A stretch of 64,000 bases of DNA from Paenarthrobacter histidinolovorans. Its GTDB lineage: Bacteria > Actinomycetota > Actinomycetes > Actinomycetales > Micrococcaceae. Below the pieces are notes generated by a model. It saw only the letters and a list, made by a program, of their open reading frames with translations. It was not told the origin of the DNA and did not search any database. Positions 1 to 8,804 of this stretch are shown piece after piece. Position 1 is the stretch's first letter, and each line of letters begins with the position of its first letter. Location of the stretch: NCBI RefSeq assembly GCF_014647595.1, contig NZ_BMPM01000001.1, positions 1 through 64,000 on the forward strand, in the 5' to 3' direction. The position numbers and the translations under genes were made by a program.

Positions 1-1
1 A

Positions 2-460
2 GCCCAACGGATCCTCAACGAAGACTGGGGCGTCGCCGCGACCGTCTGGTCCGTGACCTCCTGGAACGAACTCCGACGCGACGGACTCGACGCCGAAGAA
101 CACGCCTTCCTCAACCCCGGCCAACCCGCCCGCACCCCGTTCATCACCGAACAACTCGCAGGCACCACCGGACCCGTCATCGCCGTGTCCGACTACATGA
201 AAGCCGTCCCCGACCAAATCCGCCAATTCATCCCCAACGACTTCGCCTCCCTCGGAGCAGACGGCTTCGGCTTCTCCGACACCCGCCAAGCCGCCCGCCG
301 CTACTTCAAAAACGACACCCACTCCATCGTCGCCAAAACCCTCCAGTTGCTGGCGGCGAGGGGCGAAGTCGAAGAAGGCGCACTGGAAAAGGCAATCGAG
401 AAGTACCGGCTCCTGGATGTCAACGCCGGCACCACCGGCGGAGCAGGCGGCGACGCCTAG
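2..460 (+). CDS. aceE: Pyruvate dehydrogenase E1 component, C-terminal part (partial)
   Basis: The frame is open from the first bases of the window, so this is the 3' end of a gene that begins to the left. The visible 152 residues match the C-terminal domain of the homodimeric E1 subunit of the pyruvate dehydrogenase complex, which decarboxylates pyruvate with thiamine diphosphate. Recognisable stretches are VTSWNELRRDGL, VPDQIRQFIP and SLGADGFGFSDTR. The last 12 residues are a Gly/Ala/Thr tail. An ATG lies inside the frame but the homology starts before it, so an internal start is not credible. A strong hairpin follows the stop, separating aceE from the lipid regulator downstream. Confidence 0.93.
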   Translation, partial: AQRILNEDWGVAATVWSVTSWNELRRDGLDAEEHAFLNPGQPARTPFITEQLAGTTGPVIAVSDYMKAVPDQIRQFIPNDFASLGADGFGFSDTRQAARRYFKNDTHSIVAKTLQLLAARGEVEEGALEKAIEKYRLLDVNAGTTGGAGGDA

Positions 461-494
461 GCTCGTTCCGGACGTCCCGCGTCACCAGCACCAT

Positions 495-540
495 CCCGAC
501 GGCGGCCCTCACCTGGAAGGTAGGGGCCGCCGTCGGGCGT
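495..540 (+). terminator. Rho-independent terminator after aceE
   Basis: A GC-rich inverted repeat (about 14 bp per arm, one bulged G) at 495-509 and 522-537 is followed by a short T/A stretch (cgtttaaaa). It lies 35 bases after the aceE stop. Confidence 0.7.
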
Positions 541-591
541 TTAAAACCTGCGCCCGGCTGCCCGACGGGACGTGACGGGCACCAAGGCGAG

Positions 592-608
592 TTGTAGCCT
601 TCTCACAA
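592..608 (+). promoter_or_regulatory. Inverted repeat upstream of the FasR-like regulator gene (candidate operator)
   Basis: TTGTAGCCTTCTCACAA is an imperfect inverted repeat (6-5-6) lying 36 bases before the ATG at 645. It matches 14 of 17 positions with the repeat at 1894-1910 in front of fabD. A possible -10 box, TATGCT, is at 633-638, immediately before the start codon. The repeat would then sit just upstream of -35, where an activator commonly binds. That it is bound by the adjacent PucR-type regulator is inference. Confidence 0.5.
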
Positions 609-644
609 ATGGAGCTTCCCCGGGCTGGGCCGTATGCTCATTCC

Positions 645-1889
645 ATGGCAGAGCCCACCAAAACAACGTCAAAGCGCAAGGCAGCAACCCCGGCATTGTC
701 GCCGGAAAAGGCGGAAACTCTCCGGCAGCTCCGCGCCAACGTAGGGCAACTGTCCACCAGCACCATGCGCCAACTGGAGAAATCACTCCCCTGGTACAGC
801 CGCCTGAGCTCCGATGAACGTTCGGCGCTCGGCCTGGTAGCGCAAAACGGCATCGCGGCATTCGTGACCTGGTACGAACGCCCCAGTTCACCCTCGTGGA
901 TCCTTACTGACGTCTTTGGCAACGCCCCCACCGAGCTCACCCGCTCGATCAGCCTCCAAAAGGCCCTGCAGCTTATCCGCATTGTGGTGGAAGTGGTGGA
1001 AGACCAGGTGCCAGTGATCGCCCCGGAGTCCGATCAGCCCTCGTTGCGCGAAGCAGTCCTGCGCTATTCGCGCGAGGTCGCTTTCGCAGCAGCTGACGTC
1101 TACGCCCGGGCAGCCGAGTCCCGAGGGTCCTGGGACACCCGGCTCGAAGCGCTGATTGTGGATGCCATCCTCCGTGGCGAAAACACTGACGCTTTGCGGT
1201 CGCGGATCGCTGCGCTGGGTTGGAAAGCGCAGGAACGCTTCACCGTCATGGTGGGCAACTCGCCGTCGGAACCCAGTGCAAGCTACGTCAGCGAATTGCG
1301 CCGTACCGCCGGGCGGTTTGCTGAGGATGCGCTGGTGGGAATCCAGGGCGACCGGCTCATCCTGATCCTTGGTGGAGTCCAGGACCGGGACACCGCTTAC
1401 CTCAAACTTAGTGAACTCTTTGCCCCCGGCGCCGTCGTTTATGGTCCCGAGGCGGGGTCCTTGCTGGAAGCGAGCAGTTCCGCCCAGGCCGCTTTCGCTG
1501 GCCTCACGGCCGCCCGCGCGTGGCCCTCCGCGCCCCGTCCCGTCGCGGCGGACGATCTGCTCCCGGAACGTGTGGTCTCGGGCGATGACGCCGCCAGGCG
1601 ATCGTTGATCAAGAACATCTACAGACCACTTCTGGCAGCCTCAAACGGCCTCGTTGAGACCTTGGGAACGTACCTTGAACTAGGGCATTCACTCGAGGCT
1701 ACGGCCCGGGAACTGTTCGTCCACGCCAACACGGTGCGCTACCGTTTGAAGCGTGTCTGCGATGTGACTGGCTGGGATCCGCTCCTTCCGAGGGAGGCGT
1801 TTGTTCTTCAAACGGCCCTGGTGGTCGGCCGTCTCTCCACCCCGCCAAAAGCCGTTCCGGAACGTCACGCGTCACGTTCGCAGAGCTGA
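645..1889 (+). CDS. fasR: PucR/CdaR-type transcriptional regulator of fatty acid synthesis (FasR-like)
   Basis: The 414-residue protein ends in a PucR-type helix-turn-helix (about residues 350-378, LEATARELFVHANTVRYRL). Its middle resembles the GGDEF-like fold of CdaR regulators. The gene lies directly before fabD-fabH-acpP-fabF. In Streptomyces coelicolor the PucR-like protein encoded at this position, FasR, activates the fab operon, so the same role is inferred here. The start at 645 (MAEPTKTTSK) is preferred to an upstream in-frame ATG at 609. A possible -10 box ends 6 bases before 645, so the mRNA may be leaderless. A 17-bp inverted repeat occurs before this gene and again before fabD. 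Confidence 0.82.
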   Translation: MAEPTKTTSKRKAATPALSPEKAETLRQLRANVGQLSTSTMRQLEKSLPWYSRLSSDERSALGLVAQNGIAAFVTWYERPSSPSWILTDVFGNAPTELTRSISLQKALQLIRIVVEVVEDQVPVIAPESDQPSLREAVLRYSREVAFAAADVYARAAESRGSWDTRLEALIVDAILRGENTDALRSRIAALGWKAQERFTVMVGNSPSEPSASYVSELRRTAGRFAEDALVGIQGDRLILILGGVQDRDTAYLKLSELFAPGAVVYGPEAGSLLEASSSAQAAFAGLTAARAWPSAPRPVAADDLLPERVVSGDDAARRSLIKNIYRPLLAASNGLVETLGTYLELGHSLEATARELFVHANTVRYRLKRVCDVTGWDPLLPREAFVLQTALVVGRLSTPPKAVPERHASRSQS

Positions 1890-1893
1890 ACCG

Positions 1894-1910
1894 TTGTAGA
1901 CTTCCTACAA
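1894..1910 (+). promoter_or_regulatory. Perfect inverted repeat upstream of fabD (candidate FasR operator)
   Basis: TTGTAGACTTCCTACAA is a perfect 6-5-6 inverted repeat, 4 bases after the regulator's stop and 67 bases before the fabD GTG. It is the second copy of the motif at 592-608. The conserved form is TTGTAG-N-CTTC-YY-ACAA. Confidence 0.55.
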
Positions 1911-1977
1911 ACTGACCCAGTGAGCTTGGTGTACCAAAACACCAGTGGATCACGTGGCAATTTGGAAAGCTGGATAC

Positions 1978-2907
1978 GTGCTTGCAATCGTCTGCCCTGG
2001 ACAGGGCTCCCAGACCCCCGGATTTTTGGCCCCCTGGCTGGAACTCCCCTCCGTCGAAGGCCAACTGGCCGCCCTGAGCGAGATCGCAGGCATTGACCTC
2101 AAGGCCCACGGCACCACCTCGGACGAAGAGACCATCAAGGACACTGCGGTTGCGCAGCCCCTGATCGTTGCTGCCGGCCTCGTGGCCGCGAAGTCCTTGT
2201 TCGACGTCGAATTGAGCACCCTTCCCGTTATTCTTGCCGGCCACTCCGTCGGCGAGATCACCGCCTCCGCCCTTGCCGGCGTCCTCACCGAGTCAGAGGC
2301 CATGACTTTCGTTCGGGAGCGGGCAAACAACATGGCCGCAGCGGCTGCGGTCACCCCCACTGGCATGAGCGCCGTGGTGGGCGGCGATCCGGGCGAGGTC
2401 CTGGCAGCCATCGAAGCTGCAGGCGCCACGCCGGCCAACGTCAACGGCGCCGGTCAGACTGTGGCCGCGGGTACGTTCGAACAGCTCAAGGCCCTCGCGG
2501 AGAACCCGCCGGCCAAGGCCCGTGTCATCCCGCTCAAGGTGGCCGGCGCGTTCCACACCTCACACATGGCCCCGGCCGTCAGTGCACTGGAAGCGCTCAA
2601 ACCGTCACTGTCGCCCCAGAGCCCGACAGTCCCGCTGCTGTCCAACTATGACGGCAAGGAAGTCACCGACGGACCCGCCGCCGTCGACAGCTTGATCGCC
2701 CAGGTTTCCCGGCCCGTCCGTTGGGACCTGTGCATGGAGACCCTGGTGGAGCGCGGCGTCACAGGCGTCATTGAGCTCGCACCGGCGGGCACCCTCGCGG
2801 GGCTGGCAAAACGCGGCATGCCGGGCGTCAAGACTGTTGCAGTCAAAACCCCGGATGACCTGTCCGCGGCACTCGCACTCTTTGCTGAACTGGAGGGACA
2901 GGCATGA
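1978..2907 (+). CDS. fabD: Malonyl-CoA:ACP transacylase
   Basis: FabD moves malonyl from CoA to acyl carrier protein, supplying the extender for type II fatty acid synthesis in the cytoplasm. The protein opens with the family signature VCPGQGSQTPG. It has the nucleophile elbow GHSVGE (Ser about residue 92) and the catalytic His in FHTSHM. GTG at 1978 is chosen because it gives the normal N-terminus (309 residues) and has GGAAAG upstream; the longer open frame from 1945 adds 11 non-conserved residues. The stop overlaps the fabH start (ATGA), so the two are translationally coupled. Confidence 0.95.
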   Translation: MLAIVCPGQGSQTPGFLAPWLELPSVEGQLAALSEIAGIDLKAHGTTSDEETIKDTAVAQPLIVAAGLVAAKSLFDVELSTLPVILAGHSVGEITASALAGVLTESEAMTFVRERANNMAAAAAVTPTGMSAVVGGDPGEVLAAIEAAGATPANVNGAGQTVAAGTFEQLKALAENPPAKARVIPLKVAGAFHTSHMAPAVSALEALKPSLSPQSPTVPLLSNYDGKEVTDGPAAVDSLIAQVSRPVRWDLCMETLVERGVTGVIELAPAGTLAGLAKRGMPGVKTVAVKTPDDLSAALALFAELEGQA

Positions 2908-3965
2908 GCACGCCGGTACTCAAGAAGGCCACCGTCAACGAGAATGCCCGCATTCTGGGCATTGGGGCCTACCGCCCGGACGTCATCGTCACCAATGAAG
3001 ACGTTTGCCAGTGGATCGATTCCTCGGATGAATGGATCCGCCAGCGTACCGGCATCATCACCCGCCACCGCGCAGCCGCCGACGTTAGCGTCATCGACAT
3101 GGCCGAAGGCGCAGCGCGGGAGGCCATCCAGCAGGCCGGCATCGAGCCCTCACAACTGGGGGCTGTGATTGTTTCCACCGTCACGCACCCTTACGCGACG
3201 CCTTCCGCCGCCGCTGCGCTCACCGAACGCCTCGGCGCGACGCCGGCACCGGCCTTTGACATCTCCGCCGCCTGCGCAGGGTACTGCTACGGCGTGGCCC
3301 AGGCTGATGCGCTGGTCCGCTCCGGCGCGGCCGAGTACGTCCTGGTGGTAGGTGCCGAAAAGCTCTCGGACGTCATCGACAACCACGAGCGGACCATCTC
3401 CTTCCTTTTGGGCGATGGAGCCGGCGCGGTGGTGGTGGGTCCGTCCGACACGCCGGGCATCGGTCCGTCCGTGTGGGGCTCCGACGGCAGCAAATGGGAT
3501 GCAATCGGCATGACCCACTCGCTTGAAGACGTCAAGAAGCTCGGCGAATCCGCCAGGCACTCCGACGAAATTGACGACCCCGCCATCCTTTCGGCAACAC
3601 AGGATGTTTGGCCGACTCTGCGCCAGGACGGCCAGACCGTCTTCCGCTGGGCGGTCTGGGAAATGGCAAAGGTGGCCCAGCAGGCGTTGGACGCTGCCGG
3701 CATCGAAGCCAGTGACCTCGCTGCGTTTGTTCCCCACCAGGCCAACATGCGCATCATTGACGAGATGGTGAAGAAGCTGAAGCTTCCCGAGTCTGTTGTG
3801 ATCGGCCGCGATATTGCGCAGGCCGGAAACACGTCTGCGGCCTCCATCCCCCTGGCAACCCATCGCTTGCTCCAGGAGAACCCTGGCCTGAGCGGCGGCC
3901 TTGCCCTGCAGATCGGCTTCGGCGCCGGCTTGGTCTTCGGCGCCCAGGTTGTCGTCCTGCCGTAG
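2904..3965 (+). CDS. fabH: Beta-ketoacyl-ACP synthase III
   Basis: FabH condenses an acyl-CoA primer with malonyl-ACP and so starts each fatty acid. The Cys-His-Asn triad is complete: Cys in ISAACAGYCYG, His in FVPHQANMRI and Asn in AGNTSAAS. At 353 residues it is slightly longer than the E. coli enzyme, as usual in actinobacteria, where FabH often takes branched primers; substrate choice cannot be read here. It overlaps fabD by 4 bases. A 116-base gap follows before acpP. Confidence 0.95.
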   Translation: MSTPVLKKATVNENARILGIGAYRPDVIVTNEDVCQWIDSSDEWIRQRTGIITRHRAAADVSVIDMAEGAAREAIQQAGIEPSQLGAVIVSTVTHPYATPSAAAALTERLGATPAPAFDISAACAGYCYGVAQADALVRSGAAEYVLVVGAEKLSDVIDNHERTISFLLGDGAGAVVVGPSDTPGIGPSVWGSDGSKWDAIGMTHSLEDVKKLGESARHSDEIDDPAILSATQDVWPTLRQDGQTVFRWAVWEMAKVAQQALDAAGIEASDLAAFVPHQANMRIIDEMVKKLKLPESVVIGRDIAQAGNTSAASIPLATHRLLQENPGLSGGLALQIGFGAGLVFGAQVVVLP

Positions 3966-4081
3966 ACCTGGACCGGCCCCTGTGGCCACCAGCCAACTGA
4001 ATACGACTTGAAAACCCAAACCGTAACCGCGGTTTGCCCCCTTTCCGGCAGTAGCCGGTACAACAAGAAAAGGAGCCAACA

Positions 4082-4327
4082 ATGGCTAGCAACGAAGAGA
4101 TCCTGGCCGGCCTGGCTGAAATCGTCAACGAAGAGACGGGCCTCGCCACCGAAGCCGTCGAGCTCGACAAGTCCTTCACCGAGGACCTGGACATCGACTC
4201 CATCTCAATGATGACCATCGTTGTCAACGCTGAAGAGAAGTTCGGCGTCCGCATCCCCGACGAAGAGGTCAAGAACCTTAAGACCGTCGGTGACGCCGTC
4301 AGCTTCATCGCCAACGCACAGGCTTAG
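4082..4327 (+). CDS. acpP: Acyl carrier protein
   Basis: This small acidic protein of 81 residues carries the phosphopantetheine attachment motif DLDIDSISM (Ser about residue 39), typical of actinobacterial ACPs. It carries the growing chain between FabD, FabH and FabF. A very strong ribosome binding site (AAAAGGAG, 6 bases before ATG) fits the high level needed for a carrier protein. Confidence 0.96.
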   Translation: MASNEEILAGLAEIVNEETGLATEAVELDKSFTEDLDIDSISMMTIVVNAEEKFGVRIPDEEVKNLKTVGDAVSFIANAQA

Positions 4328-4460
4328 TCCTGACACCAGCTGTGCCGGGCCGGGGCGCTAGTCCCTGCGCCCGGCACAGCCGCAATAACGCCCAAAGATT
4401 TTCCTGCCTACCCCTGCGCACCCCGCAGGCGGGATGGCTGATCCGACAGAGAGTGATCGC

Positions 4461-5696
4461 ATGGCACGCAAAGTAGTCATAACCGGTCTGGGGGCCACCA
4501 CTCCCATCGGCGGCGACGTACCCACAATGTGGCAGAACGCGCTGAAAGGCGTCTCCGGCGCCCACACGCTCGACGACGAGTGGGTGGCCAAGTACGACCT
4601 CCCCGTCCACTTTGCTGCCCGGTGCTCCACGCCGGCCCTTGAGGTACTGAGCCGCGTTGAGGCCAAGCGCATGGACCCGTCCACACAGTTCGGCGTCATC
4701 GCTGCCCGCGAGGCCTGGGCCGACTCCGGGATTGCCGACATCGACCACGACCGGCTGGCTGTCGCCTTCGCCACCGGGATCGGCGGCGTCTGGACCCTCT
4801 TGGATGCGTGGGACACGCTCAGGGACAAGGGGCCCCGGAGGGTCCTGCCCATGACGGTTCCCATGCTCATGCCGAACGGCGTTGCTGCCGCGGTCAGCCT
4901 CGACCTCGGCGCACGCGCAGGCGCACATACTCCGGTTTCCGCATGTGCATCAGGCACCGAAGCACTTCATCTTGGACTGGACCTGATCCGGTCCGGCAAG
5001 GCTGACGTTGTGGTGTGCGGTGGCGCTGAAGCAGCCATCCACCCGATGCCCTTGGCCGCGTTCTCATCGATGCAGGCCCTCTCCCGCCGCAACGATGAGC
5101 CGGAACGCGCATCCCGACCGTACGACATCGACCGTGACGGTTTTGTCATGGGTGAAGGCGCAGGCGCCCTCGTCCTTGAAGCCGAGGAGCACGCGATTGC
5201 CCGCGGCGCCCGCATCTACGCTGAGCTCGCAGGCACATCGGTGACTGCCGATGCCTACCACATCACCGCTCCGGACCCCGAAGGCCTGGGGGCCACCAGG
5301 GCACTGAAGGCCGCCATGTTCGACGGCCGGATCCAGGCTGAGGACGTAGTACACGTCAACGCACACGCAACGTCCACTCCTGTTGGTGACAAACCCGAGT
5401 ACACGGCCCTCCGCGCCGCCCTGGGGACCCACGTGGACAACGTGGCGGTCTCCGCCACCAAGTCCCAGATGGGGCACCTCCTGGGCGCTTCAGGCGCCGT
5501 TGAAGCCGTGCTGACGGTCCTGGCCGTCTACGAGCGCAAGGCACCGGTCACCATCAACCTTGAGAACCAGGATCCCGAGATCCCTCTCGACGTCGTGACT
5601 TCCGTCAGGGACCTGCCCACCGGCGATATCGTCGCGCTGAGCAACTCCTTCGGTTTCGGCGGACACAATGCAGTCATCGCGGTACGCAACGTCTAG
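4461..5696 (+). CDS. fabF: Beta-ketoacyl-ACP synthase II
   Basis: FabF elongates acyl-ACP by decarboxylative condensation with malonyl-ACP. The 411-residue protein has the thiolase-fold Cys-His-His set: Cys in SACASGTEALHLG, His in NAHATSTPVGD and His in KSQMGHLLGASG. The start MARKVVITGLG at 4461 is the family N-terminus; an upstream ATG at 4434 in the same frame would add nine non-conserved residues. It is the last gene of the FAS II cluster and is followed by a strong hairpin. No FabG, FabI or dehydratase gene is in the window. Confidence 0.95.
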   Translation: MARKVVITGLGATTPIGGDVPTMWQNALKGVSGAHTLDDEWVAKYDLPVHFAARCSTPALEVLSRVEAKRMDPSTQFGVIAAREAWADSGIADIDHDRLAVAFATGIGGVWTLLDAWDTLRDKGPRRVLPMTVPMLMPNGVAAAVSLDLGARAGAHTPVSACASGTEALHLGLDLIRSGKADVVVCGGAEAAIHPMPLAAFSSMQALSRRNDEPERASRPYDIDRDGFVMGEGAGALVLEAEEHAIARGARIYAELAGTSVTADAYHITAPDPEGLGATRALKAAMFDGRIQAEDVVHVNAHATSTPVGDKPEYTALRAALGTHVDNVAVSATKSQMGHLLGASGAVEAVLTVLAVYERKAPVTINLENQDPEIPLDVVTSVRDLPTGDIVALSNSFGFGGHNAVIAVRNV

Positions 5697-5726
5697 GCAG
5701 GCTTTGCAGCTGCCGAAGCGTGCGAC

Positions 5727-5764
5727 ATGAAGAGGGCCCCACCAGTCGGTGGGGCCCTCTTCAT
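5727..5764. terminator. Bidirectional terminator between fabF and DUF3145
   Basis: A perfect 17-bp inverted repeat with a 4-base loop (ATGAAGAGGGCCCCACC / GGTGGGGCCCTCTTCAT) lies between two convergent genes. Each arm begins or ends with A/T-rich sequence that can act as a tail on either strand. Confidence 0.85.
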
Positions 5765-5793
5765 TGCTATGGGGTGTTTGTCGAGTGAGGTTG

Positions 5794-6297
5794 TCAGCCA
5801 ACCTGGTGCAGCCAGCGCACCGGCGCGCCTTCGGCGGCATGGCGGAACGGCTCGAGTTCTTCATCCCACGCCTCGCCAAGGGCCAGAGACAGCTCGTGGT
5901 AGACGGCTGAGGGATCCCCGGCCCCGGACTCGTAGGCATAGCGGATGCGGTCTTCGGTCACCATGATGTTTCCATGCACGTCGGTGACGGCATGGAAAAT
6001 GCCGAGTTCAGGGGTGTGGGACCAGCGGGCTCCATCCACCCCTTGGCTCGGTTCTTCGGTGACTTCGTAGCGCAAGTGGGCCCAGCCCCTCAAGGCCGAC
6101 GCCAGTTGGGCTCCGGTTCCGGGGGCGCCTGTCCACGAGAGCTCGGCCCTGAACATTCCGGGTGCTGCAGGTTGAGGGGTCCACTCAAGGTCGGTCCGCT
6201 TGTCCACGACCGATCCTATGGCCCACTCCACGTGCGGGCAGAGCGCCGTAGGGGCCGAATGCACGAACAGGACACCGCGGGTTGTTGCAACAGACAT
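5794..6297 (-). CDS. DUF3145 family protein
   Basis: This 167-residue protein belongs to the actinobacterial family DUF3145. The opening TRGVLFVHSAPTALCPHVEW is highly typical. Its function is unknown to me. It has no signal peptide or membrane segment and is rich in Trp and His. The start at 6297 (MSVATTRG) is preferred to 6309 because family members begin just before this motif. It converges on fabF and shares its terminator. The upstream 238 bases contain no gene. Confidence 0.85.
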   Translation of the reverse strand: MSVATTRGVLFVHSAPTALCPHVEWAIGSVVDKRTDLEWTPQPAAPGMFRAELSWTGAPGTGAQLASALRGWAHLRYEVTEEPSQGVDGARWSHTPELGIFHAVTDVHGNIMVTEDRIRYAYESGAGDPSAVYHELSLALGEAWDEELEPFRHAAEGAPVRWLHQVG

Positions 6298-6535
6298 TCC
6301 ATCCTCCATAGCTGTAGGTACGTCTTCCCCAACGACCTCTGCCTGGATGTTCTGCTGATGCTGCCGGATGTCATGAATCTCATGAGGGCCCTGACAGGCT
6401 ATTCAGTTGTGTATTCCTTTTGACGATCTTGGCACAGAAGTAACCCTCAACCGTACATTGAAGGTTTCCCCATGGTGCTTTCATTTTGCCGTACGCTGTC
6501 GGTTTCCGCCAGTGCAGGGTTTGCAAGGGTCATGT

Positions 6536-7462
6536 TCACGCCCGGGGGTGCGCTTGCTGATAGCTGTTCCGGAGCCGGTCTACGGAAACGTGGGTGTAGA
6601 TCTGGGTTGTGGCGAGGCTGCTGTGCCCGAGGATTTCCTGGACGGCGCGAAGGTCCGCTCCGCCGTCCAGCAGATGTGTTGCCGCACTGTGCCTCAGCGC
6701 ATGCGGGCCCGTGGCCGAGGTATCACCCAAGGCCTGAAGCAAGTCGCTGACTACGGCGCGGATCTGTCGCGGATCCACGCGGTTGCCCCTGACACCCAGG
6801 AACAAGGCAGGGCCGCTGCCAGCGGTGACGACAGCTGGGCGCCCGCGTCTGAGCCAGTCGTCCACTGCCACGGCAGCCGGAACCCCGAACGGCACCGTGC
6901 GCTCCTTGTTTCCCTTACCCAGCACACGCAGGGTCCTTCGGTCCGGATCGAGGTCGTCGATGTCCAGTCCGGCAAGTTCGCCGACCCGGACTCCCGTGGC
7001 ATAGAGGAGCTCAACCATTGCCCGGTTGCGGATGGCCATCGGTCCACCATCCTCCGCTGCGGCGTTCAGGTCATCCACCATTCGGGTGACCTGCTGTTGC
7101 TGAAGGACCCCGGGCAGTGACTTGCTGCGTTTGGGCGCTTGGAGGCGTACTGCCGGGTCAGCCGGGATCAGTTCTTCCCGGAGCGCCCAGCCGGTGAAGG
7201 ATCTGGCAGTGGCTGCACGTCTGGCCAAAGTGGCCCGGGACATCCCCGCTTCGCTCTGCGCGCCAAGCCAGCGCCGAAGCGAACCGAGTTCCAATTGCGG
7301 CAGTTGTTCAACCCCCTCCTGGACAGCAAAACCCAGGAGGCTCTCGACGTCCGCAATATAGGCACGAACGGTATGGGCCGACCGCGCCCGTTCGCCCTCC
7401 AGATAACGCCGAAAGCCCTCAACAGCGCCAGCCAGGGCTGCAGGTAGTGATTGTCCGTCCAC
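6536..7462 (-). CDS. xerC: Tyrosine recombinase XerC
   Basis: XerC works with XerD at the chromosomal dif site to resolve dimers before division. The protein (308 residues) has an N-terminal SAM-like core-binding domain. The catalytic set is complete: Arg in ATGVRVGELAG, Lys in LGKGNKERTVP, HxxR in HALRHSAATHLL, His in LGHSSLATTQIY and Tyr in IYTHV. GTG at 7462 has AGGAAGG directly against it, an unusually tight spacing, so the exact start is uncertain. It is followed in the opposite direction by the competence-like cluster dprA-comM-yraN; xerC next to these genes is a common actinobacterial arrangement. Confidence 0.93.
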   Translation of the reverse strand: MDGQSLPAALAGAVEGFRRYLEGERARSAHTVRAYIADVESLLGFAVQEGVEQLPQLELGSLRRWLGAQSEAGMSRATLARRAATARSFTGWALREELIPADPAVRLQAPKRSKSLPGVLQQQQVTRMVDDLNAAAEDGGPMAIRNRAMVELLYATGVRVGELAGLDIDDLDPDRRTLRVLGKGNKERTVPFGVPAAVAVDDWLRRGRPAVVTAGSGPALFLGVRGNRVDPRQIRAVVSDLLQALGDTSATGPHALRHSAATHLLDGGADLRAVQEILGHSSLATTQIYTHVSVDRLRNSYQQAHPRA

Positions 7463-7525
7463 CCTTCCTACAGTGCCAGTAGTCGTCCTCCGGCGCTTGC
7501 ATCGACATGCTGTTTTGCGACCGCG

Positions 7526-8752
7526 TCAGGCGTTCTTTCCACGCTTCCAGGCACCCCGCTCCGAGACCGCCAGCCCCAACAGCCCCAGCCGGCCCAGCCC
7601 AGCGCGAACGGCCTCGGGACCCAGTCCCGCCACCACCGTCAGCTTTTCCACCGAGCTGGTGGACCGAAGGGGCAACGCGTCCAGGAGAATCAGGTCCTCC
7701 AAGGACAATCCATCGTGCACTGCTGCACCCTGTTTCTTGTTACCATTACGTTCCTTGTTCCCGTTGTGGTCCCCGTCCTGGCTGCCGAATTCACCGATGG
7801 CACCTGCAAGCTCAGCGATCTCGCCGACGTCCGTGACACAAACGGCTCCGCCATCCCTGAACAGGCGATGGCAGCCGGCCGAATTGGCACTGTGGATGGA
7901 TCCCGGAACAGCCGCGACCACACGGCCAATCGACTCTGCATGGTGGGCGGTATTGAGGGCTCCGGAGCGCCAACGCGCTTCCACCACAACAGTGGCCGAG
8001 GCCAAAGCTGCAATGAGACGGTTTCTTTGCAGGAATCTGTAACGAGTGGGCGCGGACCCCGGCGGAACTTCTGAGATCACAGCTCCCTGCGCGGCGACTG
8101 CCCGAAGGAGGTCTTCGTTGCCGGAGGGATAAAAACGGTCCACTCCCCCGGCCATCACCGCAATGGTGGGCAGGCCGGCCACACCTCCATTGAGCGCCCC
8201 GCGGTGCGCATGCGCGTCGATGCCGTAGGCACCACCCGAAACCACGCTGAAACCCCGCTGGGCAAGCCCGAAGGCGAAATCTCCCGTAACGGATGCACCG
8301 TAGCTTGTGCTGTCCCTTGAACCCACCAGGGCGATGGCACGACCGGCCGACGGCAACTCCTGTTCGAGCCCCCGCCACCACAGGCACAGCGGCTCTTGAA
8401 GGCCCAGGTCCGCAAGTTGTCCCGGCCACAGATCATCTCCGGGGATAATCAACCGACCACCCAGCCGCCGCAGGGTCTCCAAGTCCCGGTCAGGGGCCAA
8501 ATCAGCAACACGCGGCGCCCAGCGCCTGAGGCTGTCCTGCAGACCTGCCCACGTTGCGGGTCCTCCCCCGTCACGGAGGGCTGCGGAAATTTCCTGCTCC
8601 ATGGCAGGGCCGATTCCGAGCTCGCCCGTGGCAATTCCCAGTGCGTCCACAGCGCCGGCCACCTGCACCAGGGCCAATCCCACCGAGTCCTGCGGCTCCA
8701 TCAGCCTGGACAAAGCGGCCCGGGCAACCCTGTCTTTCTCCTGCGCGCTCAT
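7526..8752 (-). CDS. dprA: DNA processing protein DprA
   Basis: DprA (Smf) binds incoming single-stranded DNA and loads RecA. Features in order are an N-terminal helical extension, a Rossmann-like DNA-binding core with VGSRDSTSYG and SGGAYGIDAHAH, and a C-terminal winged-helix-like segment (LEDLILLDAL to the end). An Asn/Lys/Gly-rich linker of about 20 residues lies before the C-terminal domain. The start at 8752 is chosen because GGGAG lies 8 bases upstream; a GTG three codons earlier has no such site. At 408 residues it is of normal length. Confidence 0.92.
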   Translation of the reverse strand: MSAQEKDRVARAALSRLMEPQDSVGLALVQVAGAVDALGIATGELGIGPAMEQEISAALRDGGGPATWAGLQDSLRRWAPRVADLAPDRDLETLRRLGGRLIIPGDDLWPGQLADLGLQEPLCLWWRGLEQELPSAGRAIALVGSRDSTSYGASVTGDFAFGLAQRGFSVVSGGAYGIDAHAHRGALNGGVAGLPTIAVMAGGVDRFYPSGNEDLLRAVAAQGAVISEVPPGSAPTRYRFLQRNRLIAALASATVVVEARWRSGALNTAHHAESIGRVVAAVPGSIHSANSAGCHRLFRDGGAVCVTDVGEIAELAGAIGEFGSQDGDHNGNKERNGNKKQGAAVHDGLSLEDLILLDALPLRSTSSVEKLTVVAGLGPEAVRAGLGRLGLLGLAVSERGAWKRGKNA

Positions 8753-8804
8753 TTCTGCCACTCCCGTTTTCCGTTCACTTCGTTGTTGTTCACGTTGTTG
8801 GTGT

